A stretch of 11,211 nt of DNA, from assembly GCA_003476885.1 (NCBI GenBank), contig DMUR01000086.1:18090-29300 (forward strand), given 5' to 3'. Of this stretch, positions 1 to 7,266 are shown piece after piece. The DNA comes from Chloroflexota bacterium (lineage in GTDB: Bacteria; Chloroflexota; Limnocylindria; Limnocylindrales; Limnocylindraceae). The translations under genes and the position numbers were made by a program. The notes below the pieces were generated by a model. It was not told where the DNA came from. It was given only the letters and a program-made list of their open reading frames with translations, and did no database searches. Every line of letters starts with the position of its first letter. Position 1 is the stretch's first letter.

Positions 1-1478
1 CGCCCCGTGGCAAGGTCCCACTGCCAGCCGTGAATGCTGCAGGTGAACGTCTCACCGTCCTCCGTGCCGAATCGTGTGAGGTCCGCCTTCATGTGTGGGC
101 AGCGGCGCTGCACCTGCCAGCCACCGACCTCGAAGGTCCCCTCTGTGGGGCCATTCTCCGCGTAGAACCCCTCCGCGTACTGGATCCGTGGCACGGAGAG
201 GCACTTGAACCACGTGTAGATGTAGTCGTTGTATGCGCCGCGCCGCCAGGCACTGAACCGCAGCGAAAGGAAGAGCGAGTTGACCCAATCATCCGTACGC
301 GTTCGAATGAGGTGATCCAGCAGGAGGCGGGGGATCGTGAAGCGGAAGTCAACCTCACGCCCATCGTCAGCACGCACCTCGCGCTCCGGGAAGTCGAGGA
401 GCACGCTCTCATCGTCAGTTTCAATGCGCACAGCGGCTCCGATCCCATCACAGACTCGAGGGCCGAGTGCCATGAGCGGCTCAAACCACGCTTTCAGCTC
501 CGAAACGAGATCGGTACGCGGACCGACCCAAGAGGCTTTTTCTGCAGCGATCCGTGGGGCGACTTCCTTCGCGTACGTGCGCAAATACGCTTCTTTGTCC
601 GCAAAGACATCTTGCACGGACGCTTCACCATGAAGATGCTCCACAGAGAAGCGTCCGGACGAGTCAAACTCGCCGGAACTGCCAGGGAGCATCAGTACTG
701 CAGCTTGGCCCGCACGCTCAAGATGCTCGACCATCAAGCGTTGGTCAGGGAAGATGGAGTCGTCCGCATTGGAGACGTCGTTCCAGCGGAAGAGGTCCTC
801 GTCAAGGAAGCACGGAGGCCCAGCGGAAGGGATAACGACCCGTGGGCCGATGATCTCTACGTATCGCGCCGCTCGTGCGAACTGAGCGGCACGCTTCTTC
901 TTCGCGAACGCCTGTTTGGCGCGTTCGGGGAGCTCGTAGACCATTGGATACCAGATCGCCCCGCTGAACTGAAGGAGGCAGATGTCGATAGCCCCCTGGA
1001 CCAAGAGGCGATCGGGGTCAATGGGGCGGCTGTCATTCAGGTTCAGAACGCGCTCTCTCCCGTCATCCACGAGTAAGGCTGAATCACCAATCGGGCCGTC
1101 CGTAGGCGCCGTGAGCGCCTCGACCACGATGGTCAGGCCTCTGTGGTGCACCGGAACCCCAGATGCGGTCTCTACGAAGGAATGGAACCCGAGGCCCACC
1201 AGCGCCTCCCTAAGCTCAGGGAGCGGGTAGGCCGGGAGAATGACGGTGGCATCCTTGTTGCACCAGCGAGCGAGCCACTCAGGGTCAAAATGGTCTCGGT
1301 GGAGATGGCTGATGTAGAGGTAGTCGGTCGCGCCAAGCGCTGCATGATCGAGGCCGTCGTTTCGCGGGTATGGGAACCACCCTGCGTAGTACGCCGGATT
1401 GAACCACGGGTCACAGAGGATTGAGCCGTGCGCGGTATGGATCTTCACGCCAGCTTGAGCGATGAATTCGATCCGCAT
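1..1478 (-). CDS. MBL-fold / Rieske [2Fe-2S] fusion protein, NamH/CMAH-like hydroxylase (3' end truncated by window)
   Basis: The reading frame is open from ATG at 1478 to the window edge: 492 codons, no stop. Residues 1 to about 290 look like a metallo-beta-lactamase fold of the UlaG type, with the metal-binding motif H58-x-H60-x-D62-H63 and a later Asp in NLND (residue 149). The C-terminus is a Rieske domain: C460-x-H462 and C480-x-x-H483, followed by GWQWD, provide the four [2Fe-2S] ligands. This two-domain architecture is known from CMP-Neu5Ac hydroxylase and from mycobacterial NamH, which converts UDP-N-acetylmuramic acid to the N-glycolyl form; vertebrate CMAH has the domains in the opposite order. 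By inference this is an iron-dependent hydroxylase of a sugar nucleotide or similar N-acetyl substrate. NamH is about 500 residues, so perhaps 20 to 30 residues are missing. No alternative ATG, GTG or TTG lies between the in-frame upstream TGA and codon 1. No Shine-Dalgarno is visible, so the start may be weakly or leaderlessly initiated. There is no signal peptide, so it is probably cytosolic. Domain calls are firm; the substrate is unknown. Confidence 0.88.
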   Translation of the reverse strand, partial: MRIEFIAQAGVKIHTAHGSILCDPWFNPAYYAGWFPYPRNDGLDHAALGATDYLYISHLHRDHFDPEWLARWCNKDATVILPAYPLPELREALVGLGFHSFVETASGVPVHHRGLTIVVEALTAPTDGPIGDSALLVDDGRERVLNLNDSRPIDPDRLLVQGAIDICLLQFSGAIWYPMVYELPERAKQAFAKKKRAAQFARAARYVEIIGPRVVIPSAGPPCFLDEDLFRWNDVSNADDSIFPDQRLMVEHLERAGQAAVLMLPGSSGEFDSSGRFSVEHLHGEASVQDVFADKEAYLRTYAKEVAPRIAAEKASWVGPRTDLVSELKAWFEPLMALGPRVCDGIGAAVRIETDDESVLLDFPEREVRADDGREVDFRFTIPRLLLDHLIRTRTDDWVNSLFLSLRFSAWRRGAYNDYIYTWFKCLSVPRIQYAEGFYAENGPTEGTFEVGGWQVQRRCPHMKADLTRFGTEDGETFTCSIHGWQWDLATG

Positions 1479-1522
1479 GGGGAAGAGGATACGCGTTTGC
1501 CGTCCCGTTCGTGCTCAATCCC

Positions 1523-1528
1523 ATCATA
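1523..1528 (-). promoter_or_regulatory. candidate -10 box for the MBL-Rieske gene
   Basis: On the minus strand this reads TATGAT, five of six matches to the sigma-70 -10 consensus, in an AT-richer patch of the 125-base gap between hflX and the MBL-Rieske gene. Transcription would start near 1516, giving a leader of about 38 bases. I see no good -35 hexamer at 16 to 18 bases upstream. The rest of the gap (1529-1603) holds no clear terminator hairpin after hflX. This is a motif match only. Confidence 0.35.
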
Positions 1529-1603
1529 TCTTCGTCACATAACTATCATTATCGGAAGCACTAGGGGGAGCAGCCATGAAGCCAGCGAACCCACCGACCT
1601 CGG

Positions 1604-2899
1604 CTACAGCACTCGTCCGATCGCCCGCCGCTTCAGCGCCTGCAACGCCTTCGCAACCTCAGCTGGGGCGAACCCTGTGACGCGGAGTGCCGCGTCTTCA
1701 TATGCAACCTGAATACCGGTCTTGGCTCGGAGCGCCTCAACCTCGCCAACCACCCCGTATGGCAGTTCGAGATCGACCGCGACCCCTTGTCGCTGTAGGA
1801 GTGCCTCAAGTTCGGCGCGGAGCTCTGGGAGTCCCTCCCCTGTTGCAGCCGCCACCTTGATCGCTCCCTCAATGAGCGCCGCCGCATTCGGGCGATCGCA
1901 CTTGTTGGCGACCGCAATCCGCGACTTCTCGTCAACGTTCAACTCTTCCAGGACCTCCTGAACGGTGGCCCGGTGTTCTGCCCAGTGTCGATCCGAAGCG
2001 TCAATGACCTCAAGGAGCAGATCGGCGCGCTCTACCTCTTCAAGCGTTGCACGGAAGGCATCGACGAGCTGGTGTGGCAGCTTATGGATGAAGCCTACGG
2101 TGTCAGTGAGGACGGCGTGGGCCCCACTCGGTAGTTTTAGCCGTCGACTGGTTGGGTCGAGTGTTGCAAAGAGCCTATCTTCCGCAAGCACCTCCGTGCT
2201 TCCCACAAGGCTGTTCAACAGCGTTGATTTACCCGCATTGGTGTACCCGACAATTGCGACAGTAGGCACCCCACCCGCGGCCCTTGCCTTTGCGCCGGTC
2301 TCTCGACTGCGTCGAACCTGGTCAACGCGCGCCTTCATGAGAGCAATCCGATCACGGATCAACCGTCTGTCAGTTTCAAGTTGTGATTCGCCGGGTCCTC
2401 GCGTGCCGATGCCACCACCAGTACGCGAAAGGTGCGTCCAGAGTCGTGTAAGGCGCGGAAGTTGATACTCTAACTGCGCAAGTTCAACTTGCAGACGACC
2501 CTCATGCGTGCGTGCATGCATCGCAAAGATGTCAAGGATCAAGCGGCTGCGATCAATGACCTTCACTTCAAGGATCTCTTCTAGCCCGCGCTGTTGGGTC
2601 GGCGAGAGTTCATCATCTGCGATCAGGAGCGTGAATCCAGTCTCAACCTTCGCAGCGAGGAGTTCACGAGCCTTCCCCGCACCAATGTATGTGTCTGGGT
2701 CTGCGTGACGCCGCTGCTGCCACTCTGCACCAACAATCTCAGCCCCCGCGGTGCGCGCGAGGCTGGCAAGTTCTTCAAGACTGTCAACCGCTGGCCAGCC
2801 AGCATCTTTGCCGGTATCTACGGCGATAAGGAAGGCACGCTCTACAGGCGGCGCAATCGAGATTGGTGCTCGCCTTTGTCGCACCTTCTTCTCCCCCAC
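1604..2899 (-). CDS. hflX: GTPase HflX
   Basis: Ribosome-associated GTPase that, in the studied family members, splits stalled 70S ribosomes under heat or antibiotic stress. It is 431 residues, the usual family length. The N-terminal HflX domain spans about residues 20-200 and contains the linker signature GGGIGTRGPGE near residues 161-171. The G domain follows: G1 GYTNAGKST (218-226), G3 DTVG (266-269), G4 NKCD (333-336) and a G5-like AATGEG (351-356), then a short C-terminal domain. The start shown is GTG at 2899, three bases after the miaA stop. A second in-frame GTG at 2884 (codon 6) has a near-ideal GGGGGAG six bases before it, so the true protein may be five residues shorter. It is the last gene of the rny-miaA-hflX run. 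In E. coli hfq sits between miaA and hflX; here the two are directly adjacent. Confidence 0.97.
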   Translation of the reverse strand: MGEKKVRQRRAPISIAPPVERAFLIAVDTGKDAGWPAVDSLEELASLARTAGAEIVGAEWQQRRHADPDTYIGAGKARELLAAKVETGFTLLIADDELSPTQQRGLEEILEVKVIDRSRLILDIFAMHARTHEGRLQVELAQLEYQLPRLTRLWTHLSRTGGGIGTRGPGESQLETDRRLIRDRIALMKARVDQVRRSRETGAKARAAGGVPTVAIVGYTNAGKSTLLNSLVGSTEVLAEDRLFATLDPTSRRLKLPSGAHAVLTDTVGFIHKLPHQLVDAFRATLEEVERADLLLEVIDASDRHWAEHRATVQEVLEELNVDEKSRIAVANKCDRPNAAALIEGAIKVAAATGEGLPELRAELEALLQRQGVAVDLELPYGVVGEVEALRAKTGIQVAYEDAALRVTGFAPAEVAKALQALKRRAIGRVL

Positions 2900-2902
2900 C
2901 TA

Positions 2903-3877
2903 TTAGCCACCCTGTTCAATCAAGCTGCGCGCAATGGGGTAAAGGGCTGCCGCAACTTCTTCGGGAGTTTGGAGTGCACCCGCGTGAATCGTGTGCGTGA
3001 TTGGCTCTCCGCGGTACCACGTACGCTGTCGGCGCGCGTACGCCCAACTTCGCCCTGACGAGTGTGTGACCGCCTTCTCTTCGGTGATATCGCCCGCGAG
3101 ATACTGCAGCGCCTCGCGATACCCAATACCCGAGAGCGCAGGTGTGCCCGCAGGGAGTCGTGCCGCGAGCGCCTTCGCTTCCGCAACAAGACCTCCAGCA
3201 AACTGTGCTGCCGCTCGCTCCGCGATCTTCGTCCGGTGCGCAGCAAGGTCAGGCTCATCGAGAAGGACATATGCGTTCGGACCTGACCACGGCTCCTCTT
3301 CTGTTGCCATTGAATCACCGCCCAACTGGGCGATCTCAAGCGCGCGGAGGATTCGCCGCGGGCTCGCATTCGCAACTGCATCTGCCGCCGCTGGGCTGAG
3401 CCCACGGAGCTGCGCCTCAATGTGCTCGCGCCCTTCCTCGGCTAGTTCGCGCTCTAGCCGTGCTCGAATCTCTGGATCATGTGGTCGCGCGCCACCGGTC
3501 AAGAAGCCACGCAGGAGTCCACGATGATAGAGGCCGGTGCCACCCACAGCGATCGCGATCTGTGGCGTTTCGCTACCAGTTGTGCCGGTCGCCGCCTCAC
3601 GCGCGATCGCGAGCCAGTCATACAGCGTGAATGGCTGATCCGCCTCCGCAACATCAATACCAGCATGTGGTCGTGCCGCAAGGACCTCCGCAGGTAGCTT
3701 GTCCGTCCCAATGTCAAATCCTCGGAACACCTGTCGCGAGTCCGCGGAGATCAGCACTGTACGAACCCCATCTCGCTCAAGCAACGCAGCGAGTGCAAGT
3801 ACGGCTGCGCTCTTCCCAACCGCCGTTGGGCCCGCAACCGCGAGGAGGGGCGTAGCCCGCTCAGCGGGCGTAATCAA
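2903..3877 (-). CDS. miaA: tRNA dimethylallyltransferase MiaA
   Basis: Transfers the dimethylallyl group from DMAPP to N6 of A37 in tRNAs that read codons starting with U; this is the i6A substrate that MiaB then thiolates. Family motifs in order are P-loop GPTAVGKS (16-23), SADSRQVF (44-51) continuing to the DIGT segment, VGGTGLY (111-117), and IGYREAL followed by RRQRTWYR (about 251-289), the tRNA and substrate-binding segments of the C-terminal half. The length of 324 residues is typical. The start is TTG at 3877, inside the end of rny (17-base overlap). An in-frame TGA lies seven codons upstream and no ATG or GTG occurs before the P-loop, so TTG is the only standard choice. Translation is probably coupled to rny. 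Neither miaB nor hfq is beside it. Confidence 0.97.
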   Translation of the reverse strand: MITPAERATPLLAVAGPTAVGKSAAVLALAALLERDGVRTVLISADSRQVFRGFDIGTDKLPAEVLAARPHAGIDVAEADQPFTLYDWLAIAREAATGTTGSETPQIAIAVGGTGLYHRGLLRGFLTGGARPHDPEIRARLERELAEEGREHIEAQLRGLSPAAADAVANASPRRILRALEIAQLGGDSMATEEEPWSGPNAYVLLDEPDLAAHRTKIAERAAAQFAGGLVAEAKALAARLPAGTPALSGIGYREALQYLAGDITEEKAVTHSSGRSWAYARRQRTWYRGEPITHTIHAGALQTPEEVAAALYPIARSLIEQGG

Positions 3878-5387
3878 CCGCCCGCGTCTCGCGAATCACC
3901 GTGACACGAATCTGCCCAGGGTACGAGAGCTGCTCCTCAATACGCTTCACCACATCCCGTGCAATCTCTCTCGCACGATCGTCATCCACGCTGTCTGGTC
4001 GGACGAGAATGCGAACCTCTCGCCCCGCTTGAACCGCATACACCTTCTCTACGCCTTCGAAACTCATCGCAATGTTCTGTAGATCCTCAAGTCGACGTAG
4101 ATGTGCTTCGGCCTGATTGCCGCGCGCTCCAGGGCGTGCCGCGCTGATCGCATCCGCAACCTGCACGATCGGTGCCTCACGTGCGGTGCACTCAACCTCC
4201 TGGTGATGCGCAGCGATCGCATTGACGATCCCTTCCGGCATTCCGTGCCGACGCGCAAGATCTGCGCCGATCGCTGCGTGCGTGCCTTCAATCTCGTGAT
4301 CAAGCGCCTTCCCAATGTCGTGCAGGAGTCCGCCTACTTTCGCCGCACGAATATCCATGCCAAGCTCCCCTGCAACCGCACCTGCAACCTGTGCTGTTTC
4401 AATCGAGTGCAGCAACACATTTTGGCCGTACGAAGTACGCCACTGCAGCCGCCCAAGGATGCGGAGGAGTTCGGTTGGGATTCCGGTCACGCCCACTTCG
4501 AGCGCTGCCTCCTCGCCGTTCTTGAGTGCGGTAGCATCCACCTCGCCCTGCGCCTTCTCAACAACCTCTTCGATGCGCACCGGGTGGATTCGACCGTCTT
4601 GCATCAGGCGCTCAATGGTGACCCGTGCAACTTGGCGCCGCACGGGATCGAAGGAGGAGAGCGTCACCTGCATCGGCGTCTCATCAATGAGCAGCTCAAC
4701 GCCAGTCGCGGCTTCTAGCGCGCGGATGTTGCGCCCTTCGCGGCCGATCAGACGCCCCTTCATCTCTTCGCTTGCGAGCTTGATGTGCGTCACCGAATGC
4801 TCCGTGCTGTGATCCGCGGCGACCCGCTGCATTGCCGTCAAGATCATGTCTCGCGCTCGATCTGCGGCCTCTTCGGAAGCTCGGCGCTCAAGGGTTACGC
4901 GCAGGCGCTGCGCCTCAGTCTCCGCCTCTTCTGTCAGTCGTACGAGGACCTCTTTGCGTGCCGCTTCAGCGTCAAGTCCCGCCACTTCAGCAAGTCGCGC
5001 ATTCACAGAGGCTCGTGCCGCATCAAGGTTCGCCGCCTCTTCGAGGAGGCCGCGTTCACGTTCCGCAATAGAAACCTCGCGCTCAGCGAAGAATGCCTCT
5101 CGCTCCCCGAGTGCCACCTCCCGTAGGCGCGAGCGCTCCGTTTCAGCCGTGATCTGTTCTCGCTCTTGGCGAAGGCCGTCCTCAGCTGCGACGCGCATTC
5201 GGGAGATCTCCCCCTTGGCGGAGATGATCAGTGCGCTCTGCTGCTGCCGCGACTCCTCCACGATGCTGCGGGCCCGAACGGTGGCCGCGCGGATCCCTGC
5301 CGCGGCGATGAACTGACGAATGAGAACGCCGAGAAATACGCCGAATACGGCGGCAACGACGGGGATAGCCCCGCTAAAGTCTTCCAT
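3861..5387 (-). CDS. rny: ribonuclease Y
   Basis: Membrane-anchored endoribonuclease that initiates mRNA decay in many bacteria lacking RNase E. It is 508 residues, close to the roughly 520 of the B. subtilis enzyme. Visible regions are a single N-terminal hydrophobic segment (about residues 8-28), a long Glu/Arg/Ala-rich coiled coil (about 38-190), a KH RNA-binding domain with IGREGRN (214-220), and an HD phosphohydrolase domain with LLHSIE (His327), LLHDIGKA (His-Asp 356-357), AHH (393-395) and VADAIS (Asp412). The start is ATG at 5387, preceded on the minus strand by AAGAGGGA with a short spacer. It heads the rny-miaA-hflX run and is preceded by a 167-base gap full of inverted repeats, so it probably has its own transcription start and RNA-level control. 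Decay, tRNA modification and ribosome rescue genes are thus linked. Confidence 0.97.
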   Translation of the reverse strand: MEDFSGAIPVVAAVFGVFLGVLIRQFIAAAGIRAATVRARSIVEESRQQQSALIISAKGEISRMRVAAEDGLRQEREQITAETERSRLREVALGEREAFFAEREVSIAERERGLLEEAANLDAARASVNARLAEVAGLDAEAARKEVLVRLTEEAETEAQRLRVTLERRASEEAADRARDMILTAMQRVAADHSTEHSVTHIKLASEEMKGRLIGREGRNIRALEAATGVELLIDETPMQVTLSSFDPVRRQVARVTIERLMQDGRIHPVRIEEVVEKAQGEVDATALKNGEEAALEVGVTGIPTELLRILGRLQWRTSYGQNVLLHSIETAQVAGAVAGELGMDIRAAKVGGLLHDIGKALDHEIEGTHAAIGADLARRHGMPEGIVNAIAAHHQEVECTAREAPIVQVADAISAARPGARGNQAEAHLRRLEDLQNIAMSFEGVEKVYAVQAGREVRILVRPDSVDDDRAREIARDVVKRIEEQLSYPGQIRVTVIRETRAVDYAR

Positions 5388-5390
5388 TGG

Positions 5391-5422
5391 TCCCTCTTGT
5401 CAGCCGTGCTCCGCGGGCTGAC
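5391..5422 (-). promoter_or_regulatory. hairpin abutting the rny ribosome binding site
   Basis: On the minus strand GTCAGCC (5422-5416) pairs perfectly with GGCTGAC (5405-5399) across a 10-base loop, and the next bases (5398-5391) are the Shine-Dalgarno AAGAGGGA of rny. A 7-bp GC-rich stem stacked directly on an RBS is well placed to modulate ribosome access or to act as a 5' stabiliser or RNase target. A -10-like TATTAC at 5433-5428 would put the transcript start at or just before the stem. The pairing is seen directly; function is inferred. Confidence 0.45.
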
Positions 5423-5433
5423 GCGCGGTAATA

Positions 5434-5459
5434 GGTCACTTGACCAGCCAACTGGCTGG
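5434..5459. promoter_or_regulatory. two abutting perfect palindromes upstream of rny
   Basis: GGTCA-CT-TGACC (5434-5445) and CCAGCC-AACT-GGCTGG (5444-5459) are both perfect inverted repeats and share two bases. Together they occupy the place of a -35 region if TATTAC (5433-5428, minus strand) is the -10 box; no consensus -35 is present there. They could be operator half-site pairs for dimeric regulators or RNA hairpins in a longer leader. A third small dyad, GCTTT-GGC-AAAGC, lies at 5475-5487. I do not recognise the sites as belonging to a known regulator. Confidence 0.35.
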
Positions 5460-5499
5460 GGTCTGAAGGCTACGGCTTTGGCAAAGCGCGGTCAAACGC

Positions 5500-5550
5500 C
5501 TCGTGGAGCCCCTCGGGGGGGCTGCCGCAAGGCATCCAGGGGGCTACGAG
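5500..5550 (-). other. 51-base interrupted stem in the recX-rny gap (structured RNA or terminator candidate)
   Basis: CTCGT (5500-5504) pairs with ACGAG (5546-5550) and AGCCCC (5507-5512) pairs with GGGGCT (5540-5545), giving 11 base pairs with a two-base bulge. Inside sits a smaller hairpin, TGCC-GCAA-GGCA (5523-5534, plus-strand reading). An alternative fold pairs AGCCCC (5507-5512) with GGGGCT (5518-5523). The element starts five bases after the recX stop. It could end the yebC-recX transcript or form a mutually exclusive RNA switch before rny. No long U tract follows, so it is not a textbook intrinsic terminator. Confidence 0.35.
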
Positions 5551-5554
5551 TGGA

Positions 5555-6154
5555 TCAATCCGCTTCGCCTAACCCCTCAGGGGGCTGAAGGGGGACACTC
5601 CCCTCCCCCGCCCCAGCAACCCGCTCACGCGCGATGCGCCAGGAGAGCCCAGACGGGAACCCACGCCGCGCAAGCGCCTGGGCCACGCGCTGCACTTCAG
5701 CACGAGCATCGCCTCCACGGAGGCGCACCTTCGCAGCTGCCGCGTAGGCGGCGCGCTCTTCGGCGCTGAGCGGTGTCTGCTCCCCTTCACGGAGCGGCTC
5801 GCCTTCTGCTTCGTCTGATCGTTCTGCAAGCACACGGACCGCAATCTCATCAGGGACACCGCGTCGACGTAGCTCTTGCGCCAGTGCACGATCGCCACGC
5901 TGTCGAGAACGGTCGCGCGATTCAACCAACGAACGCGCGAGACGTTCGTCGTCAATGATGCCAACCGCTTCCAGCCGATCCGTAGCGGTGATCACGTGTT
6001 CCTCAGGGTACCCAGCAGTAATCAGCCGCTCAACCAGAGAGCGTTTACTGCGGGGGGCCCCTGAAAGCGAACGTGCAGCGGCCTCTAAGACCGCTGCGGC
6101 GTCTGCTCCTGCATGGCGCTCCTTGATGAGCGCCGGATCTTTGCGGCGTCTCAC
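5555..6154 (-). CDS. recX: regulatory protein RecX
   Basis: RecX binds RecA filaments and blocks their extension, limiting recombinase activity. The 199-residue protein is built of alpha-helical three-helix repeats: the first covers about residues 27-75 (LVERLITAGYPEEHV, then GIIDDERLARSLVESR), the second about 76-112 (ELRRRGVPDEIAVRVL) and the third about 135-178 (VAQALARRGFPSGL). These phrases are typical of the family. The start is GTG at 6154, 12 bases after the recA stop; the nearest purine run is about 15 bases away, so translation probably depends on coupling to recA. The last 20 or so residues are Gly/Pro-rich and non-conserved in character, and the DNA encoding them contains G/C-run hairpins (5571-5603). 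Position directly downstream of recA is the classical arrangement. Confidence 0.95.
   Translation of the reverse strand: MRRRKDPALIKERHAGADAAAVLEAAARSLSGAPRSKRSLVERLITAGYPEEHVITATDRLEAVGIIDDERLARSLVESRDRSRQRGDRALAQELRRRGVPDEIAVRVLAERSDEAEGEPLREGEQTPLSAEERAAYAAAAKVRLRGGDARAEVQRVAQALARRGFPSGLSWRIARERVAGAGEGSVPLQPPEGLGEAD
5571..5603. repeat. G/C-run hairpins in the 3' end of recX, related to the gap element
   Basis: AACCCCTCAGGGGGCT (5571-5586) contains the dyad CCCC-TCAG-GGGG and closely resembles the AGCCCCTC-run-GGGCT sequence at 5507-5523. The 9-mer CAGGGGGCT occurs twice, at 5537-5545 and 5578-5586. A further dyad, GGGGA-CAC-TCCCC, lies at 5591-5603. The cluster spans the end of recX coding sequence and the following gap, so it may act in transcript termination or 3'-end protection of the upstream operon. 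Confidence 0.4.
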
Positions 6155-6166
6155 CGCGCGTCGCGA

Positions 6167-7264
6167 CTACTCCCCGTCGCCAGGAGGTGCAACCGGCACG
6201 TCAAGCGTGGCGGTCGTGGCGCGAATCTTCGCATCAATCTCGGCAGCGACTGCTGGGTTCGCCTTGAGGAAGTCCTTCGACTGCTCGCGTCCCTGACCGA
6301 GTCGGACATCGCCGAAGTTGAACCATGCGCCGGTCTTGGAGACAATGTCCCCCGCAACACCAACGTCAAGGAGGCCACCCTCCATGCTGATCCCCTCGCC
6401 GTACATGATGTCAAACTCGGCAATGCGGAATGGAGCCGCAACCTTATTCTTCACCACCTTCACACGCACCCGAGAACCAACTGATTCGGTGCCTGTCTTG
6501 ATGGTCTCAATGCGACGAATGTCGAGTCGAACGGACGCGTAGAACTTCAGTGCGCGACCACCAGGGGTGGTCTCCGGACTGCCGTACATTACGCCGATCT
6601 TCTCACGCAGCTGATTGGTGAAGAGGAGCGTTGTGTTTGAACGCGCCACTGCGCCAGTGAGCTTTCGCAACGCCTGACTCATCAGGCGCGCTTGAATGCC
6701 AACGAACGAGTCGCCCATCTCGCCTTCGATTTCCGCACGTGGTACGAGTGCCGCCACGGAGTCGATCACGACGATATCCACGCCGCCTGATCGGATCAGC
6801 GTCTCGGCAATCTCCAGAGCCTGCTCGCCAGTGTCTGGCTGCGAAACGAGGAGCTCATCAACATTTACGCCTGTCGCCGCCGCATAGGCAGAGTCAAGCG
6901 CATGCTCCACGTCAATGAAGGCGGCAACGCCGCCGCGACGCTGTGCCTCAGCAATGATGTGCTGGCAGATCGTGGTCTTACCAGATGATTCAGGTCCGAA
7001 GATCTCACTGATCCTTCCACGTGGCAGGCCCCCTACGCCGAGCGCAAGATCCAACGAGATTGCACCGGTTGGAATGGTGTCAACCTCAAGGCGCTCTCGC
7101 GAACCAAGCTTCATGATCGCGCCGCGACCGAACTGCTTCTCAATCGTGAGGATTGCGGCGTCTACCGCACGGCTACGCTCCGTCGACGCTTTGGCGTCAA
7201 CTTTCGCTTCAGACTTGTCGGGCGTCGCCGACTTCGGGCTCTTGCTTTCGCTCTTCTCAGCCAT
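6167..7264 (-). CDS. recA: recombinase RecA
   Basis: ATP-dependent DNA strand-exchange protein and SOS co-protease. It is 365 residues. The core begins near residue 35 ([16 protein letters not shown]). Walker A is GPESSGKT (90-97), followed by IDVEHALD (117-124), [12 protein letters not shown] (141-152) and Walker B VVIDS (165-169). The L2 and NQ region around residues 203-221 and PGGRALKFY (about 234-242) are also canonical. Residues 1-32 form a charged Lys/Ser/Glu/Ala-rich extension longer than the usual short N-terminus. The C-terminus ends in a Pro/Gly tail instead of the long acidic tail of E. coli RecA. The start is ATG at 7264, with AGGGA upstream and only two bases after the tgt stop. 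No other standard start codon occurs in the extension, so it appears real. I saw no GAAC-N4-GTTC-type LexA box immediately upstream; expression is probably from the operon or a promoter inside tgt. Confidence 0.98.
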   Translation of the reverse strand: MAEKSESKSPKSATPDKSEAKVDAKASTERSRAVDAAILTIEKQFGRGAIMKLGSRERLEVDTIPTGAISLDLALGVGGLPRGRISEIFGPESSGKTTICQHIIAEAQRRGGVAAFIDVEHALDSAYAAATGVNVDELLVSQPDTGEQALEIAETLIRSGGVDIVVIDSVAALVPRAEIEGEMGDSFVGIQARLMSQALRKLTGAVARSNTTLLFTNQLREKIGVMYGSPETTPGGRALKFYASVRLDIRRIETIKTGTESVGSRVRVKVVKNKVAAPFRIAEFDIMYGEGISMEGGLLDVGVAGDIVSKTGAWFNFGDVRLGQGREQSKDFLKANPAVAAEIDAKIRATTATLDVPVAPPGDGE

Positions 7265-7266
7265 CT

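Noticed and set aside
30..1076. A 348-codon open frame on the plus strand
   Set aside because: It lies antisense to the MBL-Rieske gene, shows no recognisable motif and has an Arg-rich composition typical of shadow frames in GC-rich DNA. The minus-strand frame carries complete MBL and Rieske motifs.
1560..1604. Intrinsic terminator after hflX
   Set aside because: Only short imperfect AGCC/GGCT pairings are present after the stop at 1604, without a stable stem or U tract.
1428..1712. A 94-codon plus-strand frame bridging the hflX to MBL-Rieske gap
   Set aside because: It overlaps real genes at both ends and has no RBS or recognisable composition; the gap is better explained as a promoter region.
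4101..4718. A 205-codon plus-strand open frame opposite rny
   Set aside because: Antisense to the KH and HD region of RNase Y, whose motifs are intact; no RBS or family signature on the plus strand.
5388..5554. A tRNA or known riboswitch in the recX-rny gap
   Set aside because: The dyads do not form a cloverleaf and I recognise no known riboswitch core; reported only as unassigned structure.
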